Positions 55,453 through 64,000 of a DNA stretch of 64,000 nucleotides are shown piece by piece. The notes under the pieces were generated by a model. That model saw nothing but the letters and a program-made list of their open reading frames with translations. It was not told the origin of the DNA and ran no database searches. The stretch spans positions 10,044,001 to 10,108,000 of the forward strand of contig JASJZC010000007.1 of the NCBI GenBank assembly GCA_037178855.1. Reading direction: 5' to 3'. The DNA comes from Oscheius sp. JU75 (lineage: Eukaryota > Nematoda > Chromadorea > Rhabditida > Rhabditidae). A program made the translations under genes and the position numbers. The stretch's first letter is position 1. Each line of letters begins with the position of its first letter.

Positions 55453-56469
55453 TCAATGATTCTTGTCTTTGATTTTCAGTTGCTCGCAGACAATAGGGCA
55501 GTACTGGTCGTAGTGATCTGCGTAATGCTCTCCAGGAACAAGGTCAACACCAAGACGAAGTGCTGTTAGGCAGCGGGAGCACAATGAATACCTTCGTTTT
55601 GGGTCGAGCACTTGATACATTGAGCTTTCCTTTTTAATGATGATAAAGCATTCTTCATCGTAATCGTGGAATCTCCGACGCTTCGGATAGAGTCCACTGC
55701 TGAGCACGGCGACGAGGAGCCTGTCCGATTCACTAACTACTTCAGTGCATGTGATAGTACGATGAAGTCCTCGACAGAGTTCGCATTCGGACTGTAATAC
55801 TCTTTACTTTTTAGCTGCAGATCTAGTTCGTCAACTTTTTTCATGCTGTCTTGTTCAAACTCCAGGAAAGAGAAGCACACACTAAATGCAACTTCAAAGG
55901 CCTTTTCGTCCCCGACACTTACCATCCAAACCTTCTCCTTATCTATCATTTTGCGTACGATTTCTAGTACACATACCATGGACACCCTATATGTATCCGT
56001 AAGGCAGGTGGGCGGTTTGGGTGCTTGATGTCCTCCTCCAGTTCTTCGGCATCAGGACAGCTTGGAGTATCAGTTTCTTCTGGAGACACGTAATCCTTGA
56101 GAAAAATCGAGGCCATCTCCTCCATGTTCTAGTTGCGGACCATCTACCTCGCTCAAAGCTGTCCCTTGTATTGCAGACTGGACAGAACTTCTGCCACATC
56201 TTCTTCAGTCACTTGCGATGCAGTGTGTGTCCGCATCTGCTAGCACCAAGTATTCCGTGGAACAGTTCAAGATAGATAGAACACTGCAGCTCTTTCCGCA
56301 TATTCGGGTCTTCAAATGGAGTCGCTGACGACTCGACAAGCATCATTGGCTCGACCAGCTGAAGTAGGCGGGCAAGTTTGAGGACTTTGACATGAAGGCC
56401 AGAGATGTCACATCGTGCAAGGGTGGGGGTTAAACTGCAGGGGTGGGGGGCTTTTTCGGTGGGGGGCAT
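55453..56469 (-). pseudogene. RING-finger protein with lost zinc ligands
   Basis: Minus-strand exons read as a RING protein. The RING lies at about 56283-56170: CSIYLELF where CSICLELF is expected, then RCGHTLHRK, an in-frame TGA (56209-56211) where a Cys is expected, and LKKMWQKFCPVCN. Lost positions are ligands 2 and 6, both of the first zinc site; ligands 3, 4, 7 and 8 are intact. Downstream exons remain coding-like: an acidic linker (SPEETDTPSCPDAEE), a helical stretch (DKEKVWMVSVGDEKAFE), and across a roughly 47-nt intron a Cys-rich C-terminal part (SECELCRGLHR ... YSLCSRCLTAL) ending KIKDKNH at TGA 55453-55455. The start (an ATG near 56469 or further upstream) is uncertain. Pseudogene favoured. 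Confidence 0.5.
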
Positions 56470-57167
56470 AACTAAGACAGCGAAGATGTACCCGTCGTTC
56501 GAAGCAAACAGTCAACAGTAGAACATATCAACTTTTGGTTTTCTGAGTTTTCCACCAATCAATTTTTCTGAGGAAATTGGAAAGAAGTCGCCTTCAATAA
56601 AATTATCGTCATAAAAACTGTTTGGCCCCCGCCTCGAAGAAACTTGTGGCTGATCTCTTATTTTTCCGGATACTCCTTCCACCATATCCCAAGCCCAGAA
56701 ATTGTACCCCGACCTCATTTGTCCATTGATTTGCAGTCGGTTCCTCAGATTCTGTCATTTGCTTGCTTGCGAAAATAGTCATGGCCTCACTTAATGAGAT
56801 ACACACTTGATGTATCCTAAGCTACCGTGAGTTATGGACTTCATTGATTCTGTCCTCACTAATTCTTATGAGAAAAAAGAGAGGGGGCCGAGTCATTCTT
56901 CCCCCTCAAATTTGTTACAAAGCGTTTAAAGGCGGCCCCCATCGGTTTAACTGGCGACGATGGGTCTCGGCTCGCAAAACCACCATTTTAGATGTGAAAT
57001 ATCTGTGGATCCCCCGAAGCTACCATCAGCTCCGGCGGCAAATGATTTCATTTGGTCTTCTCCTCGTTTACAACTACAATTTTGACACTATTGTCACGCG
57101 ACGCAGCCGCTTATTTTCTCGAAAATTTCTAGCCGAGCCGCCCCTTCTGAACTCATCTGCCTTCAGA
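56470..57167. other. Intergenic between RING locus and SKP1-related gene
   Basis: Contains short open frames on the minus strand (56512-56806) that could be unrecognised upstream exons of the RING locus, and the presumed promoter of the plus-strand SKP1-related gene. Nothing firm. Confidence 0.35.
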
Positions 57168-58204
57168 ATGGCTGACCTGACTAATCGGACATATCTGTTC
57201 ATGTCAACCGATGATGTTGAGGTCAACGTCGACTGGGAGCTGCTCCTACAGAGCCCTCTTCTCGTAGCAATGATCCAGGTATATCTATGCCTTTTCGGTT
57301 TTCCATACTTTTTAGACTATCTACAGCGTCGAGGGGAAAGTCGAAGGGCCACTGCGACTGCATTTCAATGGGAAGATCATGGAGAAGATTTTTACGTTCT
57401 GTGACAACCACAGAGATGATTGGGATTACGATGATTCGATCATCGACCCTTCAATTCTGCTGACGGATGAAGACTACGATCTGTTAGCTACTGATGACGA
57501 GTTCACAGTTCACGATCAAAGCGCGCTCTTGGAGGTACGTGATGGTTACCGTAGCGAGATAAGGTGTGTACAAAAATGGAGCTGAGCACAGGTTGTCCGA
57601 CTGAGATGGTATAGGTGAGACATCAGGGGACTGACGAGACAATACGAAAGAGAAATCTTACGACTAATGAGTCGACGTGGATAAGAGCTTGTCTGGCTAT
57701 CGCTACGGTGTAGGCGAAACCTTTTCGACAGAAGACACAACTTGGCTGGTTTCCAAGACAGTACGGGAGTCACATTGTCCGACAACAAGGAGGCGAAGGC
57801 GAAACAACTCGTGTGACTGATATAGTTCAGACGAGATACTGTCGCGTATCGAGTTTTTACAAGTTTGCGAGACTCTCGTGACGGTTTGGGCAAAAACTTT
57901 CGACACAGAAAAAGTACGGGAGAACAATATGCTCCACTCTCGAAACAATACGAGCGAGAGTTCTAGCACTTGAAATCACAAGGATCTCGCCTGCTCTCTT
58001 ATTCAAACTTAACTGTTTCAGGCAGCCATGGATCTGGAAATTGACCACCTCAGAGAAGCCCTAACCTCCTATTTCGAAGAGCAAGCAGAACTTCTCCTCG
58101 ACTACTTTGAAGACGAGTCCCTGGCTTTTGATCTCGATGACGAACTCTCGCTCGAGGAGGAAGAAGAGTTTCGTCAGCGTTTTGCCTGGATCCTACAAGC
58201 TTAA
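57168..58204 (+). CDS. SKP1-related protein (SCF ubiquitin-ligase adaptor)
   Basis: Exons 57168-57278, 57316-57534 and 58022-58204 close exactly into 170 residues, the normal SKP1 size. The family pattern is present but divergent: an N-terminal BTB/POZ-like start (RTYLFMSTDDVEVNV), then IMEKIFTFCDNHRDD where SKP1 has a similar VIEWCxHHKDD block, a long acidic insert, and a C-terminal SLEEEEEFRQRFAWI matching the F-box-binding TPEEEExxRKENxW helix. Nematodes have many diverged SKP1-related (skr) genes. It presumably links an F-box protein to cullin-1; partners unknown. The ATG lies 1 nt after CCTTCAG, a likely trans-splice acceptor. Intron 2 is 487 nt of repeats. Confidence 0.82.
57535..58021. 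repeat. SKP1-related intron with CCGTAC-type array
   Basis: 487-nt intron in which the repeat family runs on the minus strand: GACGAGACAATACGAAAGAG, CAGACGAGATACTGTCGCG, GAAACAATACGAGCGAG on the plus strand are complements of the CGTAT-TGTCTC motif. This is the opposite orientation, relative to the host gene, from the K2P introns. Confidence 0.65.
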
Positions 58205-58355
58205 AAACACTCTGGTTCAACCGTTGTGATACGTGTTTTCTGCATTTCTAAACTGTATCAATTTTTCCATGACTCAGCACTCTGATTACGCCAGCGGTCT
58301 GGCCCATTATACGGTGTGAAACCGCCCCTCTCGCGCTATTGCTTCGTATTTGCAG

Positions 58356-59097
58356 TCCGAATGGACTTGACCCATTTTCCGCGGAAATTTGGAATAATCT
58401 CGGTTATCTTAACATTTCTCGTCAAGGTAAGCTATTTTCATTTTTTTGTTTTGTAGTTGGTGTGCTAGCGGCGAAAAAACGATTTTATAGTCTTTGTTTT
58501 CCTCGAAAAGCCATTCAACAAGAAAAATGTAGTTCCGTATCCTGTTCGTCTTTGTCGCACAAATCCGGTCAGTCAGTCCACTTTTGTGTTGTCCACCTGT
58601 CTCTTCCATGCTGTTTTCTGTTCGGTCGTTCCGTTCAATCTGTTCAATCAGCCTGTCTCGCTATTTCTGTAAAACAACTGTCCATCTTCGGGTCACGGAT
58701 TTGCGATAGCCTACTAAATGCACTGTTTCGAAAAGAGATCTGGTGGGCAGATGTCGGAGCCGTGACCCAACTCAATCATTAATTTTAGAGCTTCCTCTCA
58801 AGTACATTGCCATACAGACGGCCAAGCAGACTGTTCTCAATATAAATGTGGAACTTTGCAAGCAGAGCACAGCTCTCAACAGGCTATTGCAGGTAATACT
58901 ATACTTAGCAGCCCAGATTTTTAGCCTTATCCCGACGAGATGCTGCTTCATCTTAGGCCGATTCCTTTCAGTATCCCGAGGTTGTTCATCTGAAGCTTAT
59001 CGACTGCTGGCGCAAGGTCACTACTCGAAGCGACGTGCCCTTCTTTAGTCTTTCTGAAAAGCGCATCGACTTCATGGGAGATATTACCGAACGATAA
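58356..59097 (+). CDS. Unrecognised ORF with splice-like structure
   Basis: Three putative exons follow a TTTGCAG at 58355: CSPNGLDPFSAEIW... (58356-58426), ELPLKYIAIQTAKQTVLN... (about 58788-58890) and ADSFQYPEVVHLKLIDC... ending DITER at TAA 59095-59097. Phases join cleanly across GT-AG introns of about 360 and 65 nt. There is no in-frame ATG at the start, so a 5' exon or another start is needed. No family recognised. 59098-60026 holds further short frames without support. Confidence 0.3.
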
Positions 59098-60026
59098 GTC
59101 CCCCGCTATGCAGCTATAAGTTTCTAGCTTCCAGTTTTGACTATTTTGGCTCAAAATTGTTAACTCCAGGCCGCTCCAATGGCGAGATCCAACGAATTTC
59201 TGCATGTGCTCGAGCTCCAACCTGCTGTCAAAATAAAAGATTACACGCCCAACAGTAGAACGTTCCTTTCCTCAGAAGATTGCCGAGGTTCGCGAACAAA
59301 TGGGCACGTTTCTTTTTGGCTTCCTTCCCTTGAGATAAGATTTTCACCCTCTTCATTGAATAAATTGTTCCCTTTCATTTAACCTACTATATATTTGGAA
59401 ATTATGCAACCGTTCCAAGCTTAACTAACAAGACTCTAACATTATCAGGGCACGGTGGAACGCCTGAAGTTTGCGCAGACTTTTCAAAAATCTTAGATTC
59501 TGTGTTCCCTTGGAAATTTCCTATATTCATTTTCTCGCTTTCTAGATGGGTCAAATCGATCAGCGTCAAAAATGAGAACACACCATTTTCTCCATTTCTC
59601 CTTTTCACTGTGATATTTTTGCCAAACAACGGGTAAAAAAACGCAATTTCTAAACCTTTTGGCGTGACCCAGATGAATCGATGAACTCACATAAAAGTAA
59701 AAAAAAATAAGTGGAGAACCATCGCAAGTTGCCAAATGTGCCTATTTTTGGCGGGACCCAACTCCAAAAAGCATTCCGTCGTGTCCTCATACTGTTAGTG
59801 TCCCTCTGAACATGGTTTTCCTTCTTCTGGTATTTGTCCATTCTATCACAGATTTATATTCAACTATTTGGTTTCATTATCACAGCGTTTTGTATCACTT
59901 AAATGAGCAACAATAAGTAAAAAACTAAGGCACAAAGTCTACAAAGATATCCTGAAAGATCTTAATAAAGTAGCAACGGGTAGAGATTCAAAAATGTAAG
60001 TAAAGTGTGCCTATGTATACAAAGCT

Positions 60027-63000
60027 TTATATGGGAAGCCAGTGACTGAGCTCGAGACCCTTGTTGTCGCAGTAGTGGTCGTACATCAAGATGTTGACAC
60101 AGTTGAGATACCCGCAGTATGGACAATTAATTTCCATATTGAAGAAGTAGATGAAGCAGAGGAGGCCGAACAGGCAGAAGCCGGCCACGGATGATAAGAT
60201 GACCAGGATCTAATATCGAAAATAAGAAACTGAAAAAAAGGAACAATTACAGTTCTTCGTCGGACAGTTAGCTGAATTTTGGACGCAGGCATGTCATTCT
60301 TGTTTGGGATCGTATCCTCGATGGTGAAGTCGAGGTAGGGGAAGATGCCTAAAATGGGTTTGTTACTAAAGCACTCAAAGGGACGGTGACAATGCGGGTG
60401 TATGGGCGACCCGTGCACGACTTTTGTAGAAACATCTACTTCGACGTCAATAGTAAGAAGAAAATTAAGGAAGCAACGTTTTTCTCTTTTTCTCTGAGAT
60501 AGTTTTCGACGCTGAGTCGATTAAGCACACTTAAAAGTCGTGAGTGTGTGCAAAGTACCGAAAAAAATATTAAAGATTGATTTTCAGGGGTCGTCGCAAG
60601 TTTTGTTAACCTAGCTGTACCACCTGTATTATCTGAGCGGAAGCTCTCACAAGTACCGCCTCAGTATTTGGACGAGAACTCGCCCTTATTATCTCGGCAG
60701 CAATAGACTCTAACCCATATCAGTTTTTGTGTAGTTACTCGCCCGTCTCATCTCCAGTGCTGCTTTAGTACTTGAACCATTCTGTGTTCATACGCCTCGA
60801 CAGCAAGGAAACTAAGATCCGTACCGCCTCAATACTTGGATGATTACTCGCTCGTATCGCCTCGGCAACTAGCCAATTCAGCCGTGAATATCAAAACTAT
60901 CTAATACCCTCTCGTCGGTAAGAGAAACTACTATCTTTACCGTTAGAGCTCTCACGATACTTCTGTCGTCTTGTAATGGCTTCAAACAAAAGTAGGAAAA
61001 ACTCACTCATTGTGATGAGCAGTCCGAAGATAAATCCAAAGATGTGTGCCCAGTTGTCGATGAACGGAACCAGTCCGGAGGTAAAAAGTACGATGACCAT
61101 CACTAAATGTTCCGCTAGAGAATTTTTCCAGTTGGTTATGAGACGTCGATGATGGATCACGTCGACGATCATAGCTGCTAAGATTCCGAGCTGGGAGCCT
61201 GATGGTCCAACTTCGGGCTGAAAAGAAAATTGTGACAGAAATTTTGAAAAGCTCACATTGTATGGCACAAAGATGGCGGAAGCGAGATTTCCTCCGATTC
61301 CTGAGCCAATATAAACCAGAGCCATGCGTTTCCAGCCAATCAGGGTTTCGAGGTCCATCATAAAGAAGCGGTGGACCCAAAAGGTGATACAAAGATGTAT
61401 CAGTCTGAATAAATGATATGAAATCGAAAATTGGTTCTTGTTACCCGGCATGAATGAAGAGAGATGTGAAGAGTCGGTAGAACTGATTTGGATGATCCTT
61501 GCTCACAAAGGGAAGCATTCCGCAGATGTCTCCGAAACAGTCGACTTGACTGCAAAGAGTCGCATTCGAATGCCAGTAGCCCTGCACAAAGTCGCAGTAC
61601 TCCTTCGTTGTGATTCTACACAGTCCTTGCATCTGGATGCAGCATGGTCGACCGGTTATCTGAAATTGTATACTTCCAGTCTCCCAGTTTTTCTTCTCGG
61701 CTTCTCGGCTTGTTATGGGGAAATGACAAAAACACTAGGACTGGGAGAGAGTGTAAATGAGCGACTGACATTGACAGAAGGGCAGTTGGTCACATTGGCA
61801 GGGCAGACAGAATCATGGGAAACAAGAGGAAATAAACTAGATGGGAATTTAAACGGTGTAGTGACAGATAAATCAGATCAACTATACACTAATCTAGAAA
61901 AAAATTCGTAGACCCAAGAGCACAACTTCACAAAATCTGAAGCTACCATCTTACCTGGCAGGTCATGTGAGGTGGTAGTGCTCCATCGGTCCTAGGTTCC
62001 TTACAGATCGGCCACTTTGTCAGGTCGTCAGCCCATTCTCTCGGGTACACGGATCTCGGAACAGTACAAAAGTCAGGATCTTGACCACAAACAGCGCCAG
62101 CTGATCGATGATGAGTTATCGTGTTGAAAGTGGGCACGTCAGCTTCATTGAAAGGATGGAGAAGGTGAGAGTCGGACTTGCTCCTGGATAGTGTTTTTCG
62201 CGGTTTGCTCCATTTGACCCATGTTGCCAGAGCTCGCTGAAAGACATTTTTTTCTTTGCCTAGTCTTCCAACTCACTGGACACCCATTCTCTGTCGTCTG
62301 ATAGCATCCTGTACGATCATTGAAGATGCAGCAGGCTGTGTCGTTTTCTTTCCGTCGCTCCATTTCAATTACTTTCCAAACATCGCGTTCCCTCCTCATA
62401 CAAGGAGAATACTTGGCTCCTAGCCTAACGAGATCCGCCATACTTGGACCCCACCAGATGTTTGTCGGTTCGTAGTAGCTGACGCGTCGAGAAGCAAGGG
62501 AAGTGTCCGGCACCTCATCCTAAAAACTAATTTAGCAAAAAACTGAGTTGATAACCTACAGAGCGTTCAACACGACCCGAGAGTCCGAACGGACCGACTC
62601 CGTAGGTGGCCAACGAGATTGCAAAGACGAGAGTTTGTACAGTTGTGACCCAGCAGGTGAAAAATGGCCTGTAGATGTGAAAAAAGAACATAAGGAAAGA
62701 ATGTACCTGTGATCCTCTCCCTTTTCCAGCATTTCCTGAAGTTCAGGATCCAACTTCTTGACTTCAGTCTTCCCGAGATGATGATTAAAAAGCCGTCCTA
62801 TGGGCGTAACTCCGCGAAATCGTGGCTGCTTGTGTGGAACCACGGCCGTGGCTATCGAATCCAACAACTTCGTGACTCGCTGTTTCGCATCAGCATCCGC
62901 ATCACTGATGGCTTCTTGTCTAGATAATTTTGATGCACTAGGTTTACGAAGAACTGGATTGCTGCGATCGGGTGTGCTACTCGTGTCAGGCAGTCGAGGC

Positions 63001-64000
63001 TCAAGGCTGACTCGGGCAGGCGGTCTTTGGAGGTCGGACGAACCCACATCTACAACACGACACTTTGTGTAAAAAGCATGCACAGGCAAAGACGGTACGG
63101 GTGAGATACTTACCAGGTGGTAGAGGACCAAGATAGGGAATGTCGAGGTGGGTGCGTTGTTGACTATCCTGCAGACCTTCGATAAACCCATCTTGCTTGA
63201 GCGGCTCGAGTTCTTCTTGTTGTGGCTGAAAATTTGAGTATTATGACATGCAATCTTTGTATGTTCTAATCAATAGTGACAACCTGTCAAATGATTAGTT
63301 TAGCAGAAAGCTTCATAGTAAAAATGAAGATGACAGGTTGACAAGGACAGGAGAAGCTGAAACCGAATGACAAACCGACAAGAAGAAAATGGAGCTTGAC
63401 AGCTTGGCAAGGACTAAACATGAAGATGTCAAGTTGAGAGGGACAGAAGAAGCCAAAGCAACAATGACAGATTGACAAAGAGATGGTAAGAAACAAACAT
63501 TAGGCATAAACAGGCTGACAGGAACAGAAACTAATAGCCTTCTTAAGAAATGACTCACCTGTGGTGCTGCCCACGATTTGCTCTTCCGAGGTGGTTTATC
63601 CTGGACATCTGCTTCATCTTCCTGAAAATCATTATCATTTTCCATACAAGAAGGGTTTGCAGGTAAGGCTTTAAGGGGAGGTAGCACAGTGAGAGAAGAA
63701 AGGGAAACGGTTGGGTGTGCTTACTAAGGGTGCATTACATACTGGGCCATATGAAACCTTGAGTGCTGCGAAGCAGTGTCTCGGTCGTGCCATAGGGTTC
63801 CCCTCGTCGTCATAAAGAATCGGCATTGAGTTCAAGCCCCAGGCACGTCGTCTACGGGCATGAGACTGAAGTGATCGTAATTCAAGGCTATCAACAAAAA
63901 TAGAGGCATACCAAAGCTCGAGTCGCTGCAAAACTCGTCGGACGCTCCGGAAGTTCAATCCATTCCGCATCGGTAGTCTTTACGGGCTCTTCAGGCTTGC
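60027..64000 (-). CDS. RHBDF: iRhom (inactive rhomboid, RHBDF family), 5' end beyond window
   Basis: Polytopic ER membrane pseudoprotease; in animals iRhoms control maturation or degradation of membrane and EGF-family clients. The cytoplasmic N-terminus is cut by the right edge (about 64000-62720). Then TM1 (FFTCWVTTVQTLVFAISLA) and the Cys-rich luminal iRhom homology domain: NIWWGPSMADLVRLGAKYS, CCIFNDRTGCYQTTENGC, ALATWVKW, WADDLTKWPICKEP, ITGRPCC, REYCDF-like KEYCDFVQGYWH and DICGMLPFVS. The rhomboid core reads FYRLFTSLFIHAG, GIGGNLASAIFVPYN, GPSGSQLGIL (61185-61215) and DNWAHIFGFIFG (His 61044-61046). The end is MEINCPYCGYLNC ... SHWLPI, TAA 60027-60029. The loop before the active-site position has the iRhom proline, yet a Ser is present. 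Confidence 0.93.
60355..60987. repeat. iRhom intron with CCGTAC-type array
   Basis: This 630-nt intron holds the clearest array of the family on the plus strand: CCTGTATTATCTGAGCGG, AAGTACCGCCTCAGTATT, CGCCCTTATTATCTCGGCAG, ATCCGTACCGCCTCAATAC and CTCGTATCGCCTCGGCAAC, at about 25-55-nt spacing. It separates the exon ending at the sixth-helix region from the exon beginning SIFPYLDFTIED. Confidence 0.7.
61650..61950. repeat. iRhom intron with TTGACAGG-type repeat
   Basis: The intron between TCQ and ITGRPCC contains GAGCGACTGACATTGACAG, AGGGCAGTTGGTCACATTGG and CAGGGCAGACAGAATC-type units on the plus strand, antisense to the host gene. Confidence 0.5.
63240..63560. repeat. iRhom intron with TTGACAGG-type repeat
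   Basis: Units on the plus strand: GATGACAGGTTGACAAGGAC, GAATGACAAACCGACAAG, GAGCTTGACAGCTTGGCAAG, CAATGACAGATTGACAAAG, AACAGGCTGACAGGAAC. Spacing is about 20-60 nt. It is the clearest example of this second family. Confidence 0.65.

Noticed and set aside
56209-56211. TGA at a RING cysteine position read as selenocysteine
   Set aside because: A second ligand of the same zinc site is also lost (Tyr), no SECIS-like element is evident downstream, and RING ligands are not known to be selenocysteine. Decay or error is simpler.
58948-59220. 90-codon minus-strand ORF
   Set aside because: Lies opposite putative coding exons on the plus strand; neither frame matches a family, and the plus strand has better splice structure.
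60355-60987. Regular short repeats as a CRISPR array
   Set aside because: The units are degenerate, spacers are not of uniform length, the locus is a eukaryotic intron and no cas genes are present.

Overview
This is nuclear DNA of a nematode. The evidence is a cuticle collagen with the nematode N-terminal domain, an SRX-class serpentine chemoreceptor, a ground-like-domain secreted protein, a divergent SKP1-related protein, a receptor tyrosine kinase resembling the nematode KIN-16-type expansion, mostly very short introns (about 35-60 nt), and splice-acceptor-like sequence just upstream of several start codons, which suggests spliced-leader trans-splicing. Several genes also carry a few longer introns (300-1000 nt) filled with degenerate repeats. 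The species cannot be named from the sequence. Base composition is balanced. I see no rRNA, tRNA or CRISPR array.

Layout, left to right. A 5'-truncated receptor tyrosine kinase (+, ends 3291) converges on a cuticle collagen (-, 3538-4713). A small acidic protein of unknown role follows (-, 5068-5465), then an SRX chemoreceptor (-, 6642-8441) whose promoter and first codons are copied in inverted orientation at about 9080-9270. A Tc1/mariner-like relic lies near 9790. HEATR5, a roughly 2000-residue HEAT-repeat trafficking protein, fills 10455-19829 (-) and hosts a MITE-like element in one intron. Then come a SAYSD1 homologue (-, 21003-21589), an adducin head-domain protein (+, 23886-24995), a Ly6/three-finger GPI-anchored protein (-, 25075-25906) and a complete class V myosin (-, 27602-36217).

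The myosin is divergent from a two-pore potassium channel (+, from 38499) that seems to run on into a very long acidic tail with dozens of x-Q-T-like motifs, up to about 46649. That gene converges with a PLEKHD1 homologue (-, 46690-49511). Next are a small single-pass membrane protein (+, to 51391), a broken C2H2 zinc-finger locus (-), a ground-like protein (-, 52678-53984), a RING-finger locus with lost zinc ligands (-, 55453-56469), an SKP1-related gene (+, 57168-58204), a weakly supported ORF, and an iRhom pseudoprotease whose 5' end lies beyond the right edge (-, 60027-64000).

There is no operon-like cluster; neighbours are a mix of housekeeping trafficking genes (HEATR5, myosin V, SAYSD1, iRhom) and nematode-specific surface or sensory genes. 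The most unusual signals are the Q-T-rich channel tail attached through an apparent GC-AG intron, recurring repeat families inside introns of unrelated genes, the RING and zinc-finger loci broken at structural residues, and the iRhom that keeps a serine in its GxSG motif. Exon boundaries were inferred by eye from GT/AG signals, reading phase and family resemblance; where a full exon list is given, the phases close exactly.
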